Positions 6,271-15,486 of a DNA stretch of 64,000 nt are shown here, in pieces (positions within the stretch are counted from its first letter, which is position 1; each line of letters opens with the position of its first letter). Source of the DNA: Bacteroidota bacterium. GTDB lineage: Bacteria; Bacteroidota; Bacteroidia; Chitinophagales; Chitinophagaceae. The stretch is taken from assembly GCA_947476145.1 (NCBI GenBank), contig CANJPH010000002.1:1-64000 (forward strand), in the 5' to 3' direction. The notes under the pieces are model-generated. The model saw only the letters and a program-made list of their open reading frames with translations. It was not told the DNA's origin and searched no databases. Made by a program: the position numbers and the translations under genes.

Positions 6271-7191
6271 ATGAAAAAAATAATTACCACATTTATTCTA
6301 TCTACTATAGCCCTAATGACTTTTGCCCAAGTACCCGAAGGGAAAAAAGTAATTAGCTCCTTATATATATATGATATGGCTTCTGGCAAATCCAATTTAA
6401 TTCTAAGGGAAATACGTCATTTTGAAGCGCCCAATTGGTCTCCTGATGGGAAGTATTTGTTAATTAATAGTTTAGGAAGATTGGAAAAAATTAGTACCAT
6501 GGGTGATAAGCTAGGGGAATTAAATACAGGAAATGTGAAAGATGCTAATAATGACCATGGTTATTCTTTTGATGGTAAAACGCTTTTTATATCCAGTGCA
6601 AAGCCTGAGATAAAAGAGCATACTTCATTTATTTATAAAGTGGCTGCCGAAGGAGGCGAGCCTACTCAAATTACCCCTGCAAGTACATCCTACTGGCATG
6701 GAGTATCTCCTGACGGTAAGGATATTGTGTATTGCGCCAATCGCAATGATAATTACGACGTATATAAAATGAGTGTGAATGGCGGAGAAGAAATTAGATT
6801 AACGACTACGGAAGGATTAGACGACGGCCCCGAGTATTCGCCCGACGGCAAATTTATTTACATTAATTCCTACCGTACGGGTACCATGCAAATTTGGAGA
6901 ATGCATGCCGACGGATCTCAGCCAGAACAAATGACTTTTGATGCACATCCTAATTGGTTTGCGCATATTGCGCCTAATAATAAAGTAGCAACCATTATTA
7001 CTTATATAGAAGATCAAAAACAAACACATCCCTTTGGTAGAGAGGTTCAACTGCGCTTATTAGATTTAACAACTAAAAAGTTAACGAACTTAACAGAGCC
7101 GTTTTATGGCGGACAGGGAACCATAAATGTGCCTTCATGGAGTCCCGACGGCAAGCATTTTGCCTATGTACGATATGAATTAATGGACTAA
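6271..7191 (+). CDS. Exported TolB-like beta-propeller protein
   Basis: I start it at the ATG at 6271, giving 306 residues and a clean signal peptide (MKKIITTFILSTIALMTFAQ); an in-frame ATG at 6238 lies inside the preceding gene. The mature part is built of WD40-like/TolB repeats, seen as repeated SPDGK motifs (APNWSPDGKYL, GVSPDGKDIV, EYSPDGKFIY, SWSPDGKHFAY) with interleaved strands. There is no C-terminal catalytic domain. Such propellers bind proteins or carbohydrates; TolB itself is part of the Tol-Pal system, but this isolated form sits 7 bp after an oxidoreductase gene and 48 bp before another. A partner or sensor role in that block is inferred. Confidence 0.75.
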   Translation: MKKIITTFILSTIALMTFAQVPEGKKVISSLYIYDMASGKSNLILREIRHFEAPNWSPDGKYLLINSLGRLEKISTMGDKLGELNTGNVKDANNDHGYSFDGKTLFISSAKPEIKEHTSFIYKVAAEGGEPTQITPASTSYWHGVSPDGKDIVYCANRNDNYDVYKMSVNGGEEIRLTTTEGLDDGPEYSPDGKFIYINSYRTGTMQIWRMHADGSQPEQMTFDAHPNWFAHIAPNNKVATIITYIEDQKQTHPFGREVQLRLLDLTTKKLTNLTEPFYGGQGTINVPSWSPDGKHFAYVRYELMD

Positions 7192-7239
7192 TTAATTTTA
7201 ATAAAATACTTCAATCAAATCTTTTCAAATCAATTATCT

Positions 7240-8640
7240 ATGAATAACGAAAATGCCTCCTCTCGCCGTAAATTCTTACAACTCATTGGCGCTACTGGTA
7301 TTGCCAGTGTTGCATCGCCTTTAAGTTCTTTGGCTGCTAAAGAAAAAGCAGAAGAAAGAATTTTATTTTATGAAAAGAAAATTTCAGCTGGCGAAAAAAT
7401 CAGACTCGGTGTGATTGGGTTTGGCGTACAAGGCCATTTTGATTTAACCACTGCATTGAAAGTGCCAGGGGTGGAGCTAGCAGGCATTTGTGACTTATAC
7501 ACAGGCCGACTTGAGAATGCAAAGGAAACCTATGGCAAGGATTTGTTTACCACCAGAAACTATAAAGACATTTTAGATAAAGCCGACATTGATGCGGTGA
7601 TTATTGCTACTACCGATTGTTGGCATGCTAAAATTACCATTGATGCTTTAGCTAAGGGCAAGCATGTGTATTGCGAAAAGCCAATGGTATATAAAATTAG
7701 TGAAGGATATGATGTAATGGAAGCACAAAAAAAATACGGCAAAGTCTTACAAGTGGGTTCACAAAGAGTAAGTAGTATTGGTTTGGCAAAAGCGAAAGAA
7801 TTATTGGCGGCAGGAGAAATAGGAAACTTAAATATGGTGAATGCGGTGTATGACAGACAAAGCTCCATTGGCGCTTGGGAGTATACCATCCCAAATGACG
7901 CAACTGCTGCATCTACAGACTGGGATAAATTTATAGAAGTGACTGGGAAGATGGAATTTGATGCTAAAAAGTTTTTCTGGTGGCGCGCTTATAAAGAAGT
8001 GGGAACAGGGGTAGCGGGTGATTTATTCATTCACTTATTAAGTGGCACGCACTTTATTACGAATTCAAAAGGTCCCGAAACTATTTACAGCACGGGTCAG
8101 TTTAGTCATTGGAATGACGGCAGGAACATGCCGGACGTGATGTCCGGTGTAATGCAATATGGGAAGAACAATGATCATCCTGCTTTTCAAATGACTTTAC
8201 AAGTAAATTTTGTAAGTGGAACTGGCGGCCAAGAAATTATCAGACTCATTGGCTCCGAAGGCGTGATGGATGTGAATGGCAATACGATTACAGTGAAGCA
8301 TAGTTATATGCCAGAGGCGCCTGGTTTTGGTGGCTATGACTCATTATTTACTTTTTCAAAAAGCATGCAATCCGAAATGCAAAAAGAGTACGATGCTAAT
8401 TGGACTGCTGCGCAAAGAAAAAGAAAAACAAAAGCTGACGTATTATATAAAGCCCCCGCTGGCTATGATGAACATTTAGATCATTTCACTAATTTCTTTG
8501 ATGCCATTAGAACAGGCAAGCCTGTAGTGGAAGATGCTTCATTTGGATTTAGAGCAGCAGCACCTGCATTAGCTTGTAATGAGAGTTATTTTAGCAAACA
8601 AATTATTCATTGGGATCCAGTGAATATGAAGTTGAAATAA
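7240..8640 (+). CDS. Tat-exported Gfo/Idh/MocA-family oxidoreductase (second copy)
   Basis: The 466-residue product has a twin-arginine signal (SSRRKFLQLIG, hydrophobic region to about 33). Its Rossmann domain begins IRLGVIGFGVQG, with CDLYTGRLE and the motif HVYCEKPMVYKISE near 146. The C-terminal half carries GDLFIHLLSGTHFI, the catalytic-domain histidine region of the family. It is clearly distinct from the first copy, so this is an old paralogue pair rather than a recent duplication. Both copies plus the propeller protein form one probable operon (4953-8640). Comparable Tat-exported pairs occur in Bacteroidota next to glycoside-degrading genes, but no glycosidase is adjacent here. Confidence 0.85.
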   Translation: MNNENASSRRKFLQLIGATGIASVASPLSSLAAKEKAEERILFYEKKISAGEKIRLGVIGFGVQGHFDLTTALKVPGVELAGICDLYTGRLENAKETYGKDLFTTRNYKDILDKADIDAVIIATTDCWHAKITIDALAKGKHVYCEKPMVYKISEGYDVMEAQKKYGKVLQVGSQRVSSIGLAKAKELLAAGEIGNLNMVNAVYDRQSSIGAWEYTIPNDATAASTDWDKFIEVTGKMEFDAKKFFWWRAYKEVGTGVAGDLFIHLLSGTHFITNSKGPETIYSTGQFSHWNDGRNMPDVMSGVMQYGKNNDHPAFQMTLQVNFVSGTGGQEIIRLIGSEGVMDVNGNTITVKHSYMPEAPGFGGYDSLFTFSKSMQSEMQKEYDANWTAAQRKRKTKADVLYKAPAGYDEHLDHFTNFFDAIRTGKPVVEDASFGFRAAAPALACNESYFSKQIIHWDPVNMKLK

Positions 8641-8667
8641 TAAAACCCTAAGCTTCAATTACCATTA

Positions 8668-9621
8668 ATGAATATAATACGATACATATTTGTTTTATTT
8701 TTTTGTACGAATGTTTCATTTACCCATGCACAGAATAGTATAAAAAATTGGATTATTTCAAAGACAGAAATGTATTCTCCAATTTCCGCTAACTTATTTA
8801 GGTTATATGACCAGCTGCCAACGAGCTTGAATATTACACAGAGAAATTCAACAATATCTTCAAGCAAGTCAACGGATGTTTACGAATTTTTAGAATTAGA
8901 TAGCAAAGAGGCTGCCTTAAAAAGCATGTCTACCAATGTTCATGAAATTGGCCATGCTTATGGGGGATTTTTACATTATGAAGATTTAATGAGTTGCAAT
9001 TGTGATAAAAAAATTGATTTTAATAATATCAATCAAGGATTTTATCAAGGTACACAAGAAAAGTTTTGGATACAAATTGATAAAAAATATATTTTCCCAT
9101 CAAGACAATTGGTAACTACAATTCCATCAAATTTAATAACATTTCGTTTTGATCTTTATATAAATGGAACAAGTTCTACTCAACAGGATGGAGTCATAGG
9201 GTTGTTAGATGAAATGAACGCGTATTATCTTGGCTCAAGATTTGAGTTTGATATGCTTCCAGTATACAAAGAATTATATCCAACCGATTATTTAAATAAA
9301 TGGGTCGGTGAATCACAAAGTTCAATGACTGCTTTTTTTGAATTTGATTTTTTTATTAAAGAGTATTTACTTTATGCAAAAAAATATAGGCCTGATACCT
9401 ATAACTATCTGCTCAATAACAATGATTTTAGAAATACATATTTAAAAATTTGTGCAAAGTTTGGCGCCTTAAATACTACTTATGAAATGCGTGTCAATAA
9501 AGAAAAAATTTCAATGCCCTTAAATTATGATACAATATTTTGGGAGGAAGATTATGAAAGACTCGTTAAGCGTTTAAATTCTGGAGTGTATAGTGCAATA
9601 GAGGCTGACTTTTTGCGTTAA
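8668..9621 (+). CDS. Exported putative zinc metallopeptidase (HEIGH motif)
   Basis: The 317-residue product has a signal peptide (MNIIRYIFVLFFCTNVSFTHAQ). An HExxH zinc motif, NVHEIGHAYGG, is at residues 92-96, followed by a CNC pair near 110. LLDEMNAYYLGSRF at about 179-192 could supply a downstream acidic third ligand, as in gluzincins (Glu182 or Asp181). I do not recognise a named peptidase family, and a prodomain is not obvious. It is 27 bp after the oxidoreductase block and could be a fourth gene of it, although its base composition is more A+T-rich than the oxidoreductase genes. Peptidase activity is a prediction from the motif only. Confidence 0.6.
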   Translation: MNIIRYIFVLFFCTNVSFTHAQNSIKNWIISKTEMYSPISANLFRLYDQLPTSLNITQRNSTISSSKSTDVYEFLELDSKEAALKSMSTNVHEIGHAYGGFLHYEDLMSCNCDKKIDFNNINQGFYQGTQEKFWIQIDKKYIFPSRQLVTTIPSNLITFRFDLYINGTSSTQQDGVIGLLDEMNAYYLGSRFEFDMLPVYKELYPTDYLNKWVGESQSSMTAFFEFDFFIKEYLLYAKKYRPDTYNYLLNNNDFRNTYLKICAKFGALNTTYEMRVNKEKISMPLNYDTIFWEEDYERLVKRLNSGVYSAIEADFLR

Positions 9622-9649
9622 TATTTTATTTCTTAAACTTATTGGGGGG

Positions 9650-10894
9650 CTATTTAAAATTAAAAATAATGGGCATTAAAAAAGCTACTAAGCCAACCCA
9701 CACTGCGTATACAGGTAGGTATTTTGCAATACTATTTTGTACGCCTGTTAACTCGGTATGGTTTTTTATTGCTTTTAAAAGTTGAAATGCTACTATCAAT
9801 AAGTTTATAAATATTAAAATATTACCACCTAATACTGCAATCCTATTGGGGGTAATACCATATTCAAATAGTCTATAACTAATTGCAGAAAGGGCAATAC
9901 CATTCACGATAATGGTTAAAATAGACAGGCCGAATAATAAAACACCATTATAATAACCCTTTTTATTTTTCTCAATTTCAGCTACCGAGAAAAAGATAAG
10001 GGCCAACACACCAATGAGTAAGGCGTTGTAAATTAACAATAAGTTTCTGTCATGATGCGGATACTTGCCCTTGCTTATTAAGGCAACTACATAAATACTA
10101 AGATTTATAAATACCAGCGGCGTAAATATTTTAGCAATGATTGGCGTTACTTTGTTAATAATTTGCGAATTGGTATTAATTAAATAGGTGGCTAAAAGAG
10201 GTACGCCACCAATGCCCCATATTGCTATATATTGGAAATAAAATGTTTCAATTTTAATACCAATCAATTCAAACAAGCCCATCGTAATCACAGTAAATAA
10301 TATACCTGCTAGAAATATAATGACAGTCATTACCAAAAGGTCTCCATTGAATTTTAAAAATCCAATACGTTTATCATTGTTTATATAATCTTCACCCACA
10401 TACGCATAGCCCATAAGACACCATAAAAAAATGGGTAAATGTACATAGGCTAATTGAATAGAACTGCTAATTGGCAAATTGGGAAGTAAGTTTATGTACA
10501 ATGCTGATATACTAAAAAGAGCAACAGCCATTATTTTAATATTCTTTTTTGCATTTTGTTTCCACAAAAAATAAGCTGCAACAAACGGGATGATAATAAA
10601 ACTTGTATTTCTGGTAAAAAATAATTCGCTATTAATTCCTTTAATATTTCCAATATTGGCAATGAGTCCTGCCATCAGTACAAATACAACCATCCAATCA
10701 AATTCTTTTTTTGAATACAAACTTATGCTAGCCTCTTTATATAAAAGACGCGCGCGCCAAAACTCCAGGGCCGGTGTTTTTTGTTGATTAGTATATAGGG
10801 AATTTATCGCTTGCTCAAAACCACTTTTATCTGATCTAAATAATTTCTCAAGATGCGCAGGGTTATCTATGTTTTCAAGTATTTTATCTTTCAT
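9650..10894 (-). CDS. DUF4153-family integral membrane protein
   Basis: This 414-residue protein has a soluble N-terminal segment of about 60 residues and then roughly ten to eleven transmembrane helices. The pattern matches DUF4153: a central GKIGFLKFNGDLLVM-like segment (here RIGFLKFNGDLLVM), GGVPLLATYLINTN, KGKYPHHDRNLLLIYNALL, and a C-terminal RLFEYGITPNRIAVLGGNI. Function is unknown. It is convergent with the HEIGH-protein gene (28 bp between stops) and divergent from the racemase-like gene. Confidence 0.8.
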   Translation of the reverse strand: MKDKILENIDNPAHLEKLFRSDKSGFEQAINSLYTNQQKTPALEFWRARLLYKEASISLYSKKEFDWMVVFVLMAGLIANIGNIKGINSELFFTRNTSFIIIPFVAAYFLWKQNAKKNIKIMAVALFSISALYINLLPNLPISSSIQLAYVHLPIFLWCLMGYAYVGEDYINNDKRIGFLKFNGDLLVMTVIIFLAGILFTVITMGLFELIGIKIETFYFQYIAIWGIGGVPLLATYLINTNSQIINKVTPIIAKIFTPLVFINLSIYVVALISKGKYPHHDRNLLLIYNALLIGVLALIFFSVAEIEKNKKGYYNGVLLFGLSILTIIVNGIALSAISYRLFEYGITPNRIAVLGGNILIFINLLIVAFQLLKAIKNHTELTGVQNSIAKYLPVYAVWVGLVAFLMPIIFNFK

Positions 10895-11055
10895 GGCGTT
10901 TGTTAAATGATAAAGTTACCGTAAATATAAAGTAACCCATTATTTCTGTTTACATTATGTATAAATGGTATTAGCTAGGTATAAACGCAATTTTATAGGC
11001 TTAACTGACAGTAGGCTCGAGAAAAATAATTACATTAGCTAAATATTTGAGTCTT

Positions 11056-12414
11056 ATGAAATTGAAAATAATAGCCCTATCTCTTCTATTGGTATTTACT
11101 GCAAATTTGAATGCGCAAACAGCCAATACGCCCAACAAAAATTTACCTATCGGTGTATTTGATTCCGGCACAGGTGGACTCACAGTTTTGGAAGCCATGT
11201 TACGACTAGATGCTTATAATAATGCAACTGGATTACCAGGGGCCGACGGCAAACCAGATTTTAGCAGTGAGTTTTTTGAGTATTTAGCGGACCAAGCCAA
11301 TATGCCTTATGGTAATTATGCAGCAGAGAAAAAAACGGACTTGCTAAAAGAACATATTTTTAAGAACATGCAATTTTTATTACAAGCTAATAATACCAAA
11401 CAATCTACTAAAATGATTGTACTTGCGTGTAATACCGCTACGGCATATGCATTAAGTGATATCAAAGCCAAATTTAAAGCAGAAAATATACAAGTGCCTG
11501 TGATAGGCGTTATTGATGCAGGCGCTAAAGCTGCATTGGCTTATCAAGCGAAGGCAGGTGCAGGCACTATTGGTGTTTTTGCAACAGCAGGCACAGTGGC
11601 TTCCGAAGGTTATCCAAGAACCTTACAAGCCATGGCAAAAGAAAAAACCTTGCCTGTATTGTCGGTGATAAGTCAGGGAGGCGCAGGTTTAGCAGAAAGC
11701 ATTGATCGTGACTGGAGTTATTTTGTTGACACACTAACGCAAGCAAGAAAAGAGTACAAGGGTCCTTCCATGAAAAATCCTTTATACAGCATTGATACGA
11801 CTTTACTTTCTGCCTATCAATTTGATAAAACCAATAATAAATTACTTTGCGAGTATGATGACAAAGGAAGTTGTTTGGATTTGCAATTAAATGATCCTGC
11901 TAACTATGTCCGTTATCATTTAGTAAGCTTATTAGAAAAAATGGTGCAACAAAATGTTAAGACACCGATGAACACATTAATATTAGGTTGTACGCATTAT
12001 CCATATATGCTTGATACCATTGCTAAGGTGCTGAATGAATTATATGATTACAAAAAAGACAATCAATACCGTTATCGTAGTTTTATGACCAAACATATTG
12101 AGCTCATTGACCCTTCGGTAGAAACCGCTAAGGAAGCTTATTTAGCTTTACGCGAAAAGCAACTAGGCAACACAGCTGGTGTTCAACCCAATCGTTTCTT
12201 TATTACTACACCCAATAAAGCACTCCCAGAAGCACAATTACAACCCGACGGATGGTTTACATATGCTTATAAATATGGAAGAGCAGTGGGTGAAAAAAAG
12301 GACTATGTGCAATATGTTCCCTTTGATCACAAAAACATATCGGACGCAACTTATGAAAGATTTAAGTTAGTGTTACCGAATTCATACAAAGAAATCGCAA
12401 AGACTTTAAAATAG
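11056..12414 (+). CDS. Glutamate/aspartate racemase-family protein with a signal peptide
   Basis: I use the ATG at 11056 rather than a TTG at 11047. The 452-residue product starts with a classical signal peptide (MKLKIIALSLLLVFTANLNAQ). MurI signatures follow: GVFDSGTGG with D36 and S37, YLADQANMPYGNY, the first catalytic cysteine in ACNTATA (C125), and the second in LGCTHYP (C312, H314). The normal cytosolic enzyme is about 265 residues; this one has insertions after the first motif and between the two cysteines, plus a C-terminal extension of about 90 residues. D-glutamate for peptidoglycan is made in the cytoplasm, so an exported form suggests another role, for example amino acid racemisation in the periplasm. 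It is probably not the essential murI. Confidence 0.75.
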   Translation: MKLKIIALSLLLVFTANLNAQTANTPNKNLPIGVFDSGTGGLTVLEAMLRLDAYNNATGLPGADGKPDFSSEFFEYLADQANMPYGNYAAEKKTDLLKEHIFKNMQFLLQANNTKQSTKMIVLACNTATAYALSDIKAKFKAENIQVPVIGVIDAGAKAALAYQAKAGAGTIGVFATAGTVASEGYPRTLQAMAKEKTLPVLSVISQGGAGLAESIDRDWSYFVDTLTQARKEYKGPSMKNPLYSIDTTLLSAYQFDKTNNKLLCEYDDKGSCLDLQLNDPANYVRYHLVSLLEKMVQQNVKTPMNTLILGCTHYPYMLDTIAKVLNELYDYKKDNQYRYRSFMTKHIELIDPSVETAKEAYLALREKQLGNTAGVQPNRFFITTPNKALPEAQLQPDGWFTYAYKYGRAVGEKKDYVQYVPFDHKNISDATYERFKLVLPNSYKEIAKTLK

Positions 12415-12441
12415 TACTATTAAGCCTTAGCTAATACTTTC

Positions 12442-13068
12442 TTATTTGTAAAGTATATATAGGCTTATATTCACCGCTGCTTCCTGTTCCAAAATGGACT
12501 TACTATAGCTATGTCTAACATGTTTTTGTAAGCTTTCTATAAATGGGATACTCATCATGCGCTGAGGTGTAGCAATGATAATGACCGCCCCCTTAGTTAT
12601 ATAATGCATTATAATTTTAAGGAGTGGATCAAATGCTTCAGGTGCATAATTGATATCACTTAATAAAATAGTATCAGCAGCTATGGAGTAATCAAATGTA
12701 TTCCAATCCAATAATACGCCCTTCGCGTTGGTCAATCCCAATTGGGTAATATTCTTTTCAATAAGCGCTACTGCATCGGCATTGTGATCGCTTATAATAA
12801 CTTCTTTTGCTTCCTTTGCAATAGTTAAAGAAGGCTGTCCTATGCCTGCGCCCATTTCAAGCACTACTTTGCCTTGTACCCATTTAGGGTTGGCTACTAA
12901 AAATTGAGTTAAGACTTTTGAAGAGGCCCAAAGTTTTGCCCAGAAAGGAAAAAGAGCTTGGGTATCCGATACGATTAATTGCTCGTAGGTGGATTTAACC
13001 AAAGCTGGATCGGGGACATAAAAATTAAATCCTTTTTCTAATTCTATTAATTGAACAGGGTACTTCAT
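12442..13068 (-). CDS. Class I SAM-dependent methyltransferase (Methyltransf_16/METTL21-like)
   Basis: The 208-residue cytosolic protein has FPFWAKLWASSKVLTQFL, then the SAM-binding motif I VLEMGAGIGQPSLTIA near residue 69. The acidic loop VIISDHN follows, and a DINYAP motif sits in the place of the family D/N-x-x-Y catalytic-like motif. This pattern is typical of the lysine-methyltransferase family 16 (METTL21/EEF1AKMT-like), which modifies translation factors and other proteins in eukaryotes. The bacterial substrates are largely unknown. It is convergent with the racemase-like gene (27 bp). Confidence 0.7.
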   Translation of the reverse strand: MKYPVQLIELEKGFNFYVPDPALVKSTYEQLIVSDTQALFPFWAKLWASSKVLTQFLVANPKWVQGKVVLEMGAGIGQPSLTIAKEAKEVIISDHNADAVALIEKNITQLGLTNAKGVLLDWNTFDYSIAADTILLSDINYAPEAFDPLLKIIMHYITKGAVIIIATPQRMMSIPFIESLQKHVRHSYSKSILEQEAAVNISLYILYK

Positions 13069-13127
13069 TCAATTGAAAATAATAAATTTTGCGGAATTGC
13101 ATAGCTTTAAAATCAATTTTTAATAGG

Positions 13128-13135
13128 TACTTTTG
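13128..13135 (+). promoter_or_regulatory. -7 promoter element
   Basis: TACTTTTG matches TAnnTTTG exactly and lies 46 bp before the ATG at 13182. No TTG is at 19-21 bp upstream. Confidence 0.4.
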
Positions 13136-13181
13136 TATACGTGGCTTAAAAATTAAGCAACCCCAACTCAATCTACTATTT

Positions 13182-13514
13182 ATGAAAATATTTTTCTTAT
13201 GCACAATGCTCAGTCTTAGTAGTTCTATTTTTGCTCAAAGTGCTAAAACAAAAACAATGGACTCTACCAAAAAAGTACTTATAGTTGAGGCTTCTTGTGG
13301 TGAATGTCAATTTAAGATGAAAGGAAAGGGATGTACACTTGCAATTCGTATTGAAGGCAAGTCGTATTTTGTGGAAAAAGCGAATATAGATGACTTTGGG
13401 GATGCACATTCAAATGAAGGTTTTTGTAATGCCATCAGAAAAGCAAAAGTGCAGGGGCAAATAGTAGGAGATAAATTTATAGCAAGTTTTTTTGAAATGA
13501 TTGACAAGAAGTAG
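13182..13514 (+). CDS. Exported cysteine-containing small protein, DUF6370-like
   Basis: I start at the ATG at 13182, giving 110 residues with signal peptide MKIFFLCTMLSLSSSIFAQ; an upstream in-frame ATG at 13089 would add a non-signal extension. The mature domain has EASCGECQFKMKGKGCTLAIRIEGKSYFVE and DFGDAHSNEGFCNAIRKAKVQG. That gives four conserved-looking cysteines (CxxC, one after GKG, one in GFC). This looks like the DUF6370 group of small Bacteroidota proteins that I recall. The cysteine spacing suggests metal binding or disulfides in the periplasm. No function is known. Confidence 0.65.
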   Translation: MKIFFLCTMLSLSSSIFAQSAKTKTMDSTKKVLIVEASCGECQFKMKGKGCTLAIRIEGKSYFVEKANIDDFGDAHSNEGFCNAIRKAKVQGQIVGDKFIASFFEMIDKK

Positions 13515-13592
13515 TCATTTCGATTTCAGGAATGATTTATAAAATAGTTAAAACGGGCTTTACTTTTATTGATTTCGTTCAAAATCTTTTTT

Positions 13593-14315
13593 ATGCAAAT
13601 TTCATGCAACAAAATATTGATTACTGGTGGCGCAAGCGGTATTGGCCTTGGTTTAACTGAGCGGTTTATTCAAGAAAATAATACAGTTATTATTTGTGGA
13701 AGAAGAGAAGAAATATTAGCAGCCGCCGCAGCAAAACACCCTTCCGTAATTACAAAGGTTTGCGATTTGTCGGATGAGACCGAAAGAATTAATTTATTTA
13801 ATTGGGTAAATGAAAATCACTCCGACTTAAATGTACTTATTAATAATGCGGGTATCCAAAATTGGATGCGTGTGGAAGAAGATGGATTTTATGATAAAGC
13901 ACATGAAGAAATAACTACCAATGTTTTAGCACCTATCCATTTGGCTAATTTGTTTGCTAGATTAAAGTCCATACATACAATTATTAATGTTACATCTGGA
14001 CTTGCATTTATACCACTAGCGAATGTATCTGTGTATTCTGCTACTAAAGCCTTTATGCGCTCTTTTACGCTTTCATTAAGACACCAATTGAAAGATGCAA
14101 ATATTGAAGTAATTGAAATGATTCCACCTGCTTTAAATACGGATTTAGGTGGCAAGGGGATACACGATGCGTATCCTCCAGTAAGCGATTTTATAGAAAC
14201 CATTTTTACACAATTAAAAGAAGGTAAGGCAGAATTAACTTTTGGCATGAGTGAAGGAAGCTTAAAAGCAAATAATGATACTATTGTTAGAGGTTTTAAT
14301 ATGATGAATCCATAA
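13593..14315 (+). CDS. Short-chain dehydrogenase/reductase (SDR), DltE-like
   Basis: Starting at the ATG at 13593, the 240-residue protein has the SDR cofactor motif TGGASGIG (11-18), an ICGRREE segment favouring NADP(H), and NNAG near residue 85. The catalytic serine lies in NVTSGLAF, with YSATK as the Tyr-x-x-x-Lys pair, and a PPALNTDLGG loop follows. The layout resembles DltE-type oxidoreductases. The substrate is unknown. It is followed 35 bp later by a SGNH hydrolase and an acetyltransferase, possibly one transcript. Confidence 0.8.
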   Translation: MQISCNKILITGGASGIGLGLTERFIQENNTVIICGRREEILAAAAAKHPSVITKVCDLSDETERINLFNWVNENHSDLNVLINNAGIQNWMRVEEDGFYDKAHEEITTNVLAPIHLANLFARLKSIHTIINVTSGLAFIPLANVSVYSATKAFMRSFTLSLRHQLKDANIEVIEMIPPALNTDLGGKGIHDAYPPVSDFIETIFTQLKEGKAELTFGMSEGSLKANNDTIVRGFNMMNP

Positions 14316-14350
14316 TTTTTCATAAATTGAATTGTATTAAATCAGTTCTC

Positions 14351-15010
14351 TTGAAAAAGATATTATTCATCTTATGCTTTTTTACAAGCACTCAAATTAT
14401 ATTAGCTCAGTCGACACCTGCTTTTTGGCAGGAAATTATTGCCTTTAAGAAAAAAGATTCTACACAGGCGCCTCCTTCCAATGCCATTTTATTTGTTGGA
14501 AGTTCTTCCTTTGCGATGTGGAAGGATGTAAATAATTACTTCCCTGGGTACACCATTATTAATAGAGGCTTTGGTGGCTCCACGCTACCCGATGTTATTA
14601 GGTATACCTATGATATTGTACTTCCTTATCAACCCAAACAAGTTGTTATTTATTGTGGCGAAAACGATTTAGCAACCGCCGACAGTGTAAGCGCAGTAGA
14701 AGTTTTTAACAGATTTAAAACATTGTTTGGTATGATTCGAACCAATTTACCAAACACACCTATTGCTTTTGTTTCAATGAAGCCTAGCCCAAGTCGTGCA
14801 AGCATTCAAGGAAAGATGAAGGAAGCGAATACGTTTATAAAAAATTATATTAGTTCTCAAGCTAATACGGCTTTTATTGACATTTATGATCTTATGTTAG
14901 ACGACAAAGGGCAAATGAGAGAGGAGCTTTATATAGGGGATCGGTTACACATGAACGCGATAGGGTATGCTATTTGGCAAAAAGCGATTGCCCCTTATTT
15001 AATCAAATAA
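14351..15010 (+). CDS. Exported SGNH/GDSL-family hydrolase
   Basis: No ATG fits; I choose TTG at 14351 because it gives a compact signal peptide (MKKILFILCFFTSTQIILAQ), while TTG at 14327 adds eight residues. The 219-residue product has block I ILFVGSSSFAMW (nucleophile serine about 51), block II NRGFGGSTLPD, block III YCGENDL and block V DRLHMNAIGY with the catalytic Asp and His. These are complete SGNH-hydrolase signatures. Related enzymes remove acetyl or acyl groups from sugars, lipids or peptidoglycan. The stop codon overlaps the start of the next gene (TAATG). Confidence 0.8.
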   Translation: MKKILFILCFFTSTQIILAQSTPAFWQEIIAFKKKDSTQAPPSNAILFVGSSSFAMWKDVNNYFPGYTIINRGFGGSTLPDVIRYTYDIVLPYQPKQVVIYCGENDLATADSVSAVEVFNRFKTLFGMIRTNLPNTPIAFVSMKPSPSRASIQGKMKEANTFIKNYISSQANTAFIDIYDLMLDDKGQMREELYIGDRLHMNAIGYAIWQKAIAPYLIK

Positions 15011-15480
15011 TGAATACTTTGCAATATACTATACCCGTTAATGAACTGCAATTACAGGATGCTGTGAAGTTATTTAATGAGTATGCCAATTCCTTACATA
15101 TTAGTTTAGACTTCCAAAATTTTAAGGAAGAATTAAATGTTATCAAAAGTATGTATGGCAGTCCCACTGGCTGTTTATTCCTTGTATATGACCAAGAACA
15201 AGCCATTGCTTGTGCAGCGTACAGAAAAATTGGTGATGGAATTTGTGAATTAAAACGAATGTACATCCAACCTAATTATAGAAGAAAAGGGGTTGGACAA
15301 AATTTAGTAAGCCTGCTTTGTGAAAATGCAAAGCATAATGGCTATAGAGTAATGCGATTAGATACTTTAGATACGATGTTGCCGGCAATTTCGCTTTATC
15401 ATCATAATGGTTTTTATGATGTCGCTGCCTATTACCATAATCCGAATGATGGTGTTGTTTATATGGAAAAGGAACTTTAG
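15010..15480 (+). CDS. GNAT-family N-acetyltransferase
   Basis: The ATG at 15010 overlaps the stop of the SGNH hydrolase gene by one base, indicating translational coupling. The 156-residue protein has an N-terminal helical region. The acetyl-CoA-binding core follows: CELKRMYIQPNYRRKGVGQNL (strand beta4 and the R-x-x-G-x-G loop), VMRLDTL and LYHHNGFYDV. Substrate cannot be told from sequence. Coupling with an esterase suggests a shared acyl-group theme, but this is inference. Confidence 0.8.
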   Translation: MNTLQYTIPVNELQLQDAVKLFNEYANSLHISLDFQNFKEELNVIKSMYGSPTGCLFLVYDQEQAIACAAYRKIGDGICELKRMYIQPNYRRKGVGQNLVSLLCENAKHNGYRVMRLDTLDTMLPAISLYHHNGFYDVAAYYHNPNDGVVYMEKEL

Positions 15481-15486
15481 TTTAAT

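Noticed and set aside
11047-12414. Annotating the racemase homologue as essential murI.
   Set aside because: Signal peptide and large insertions argue for an exported paralogue; the essential gene should be elsewhere.
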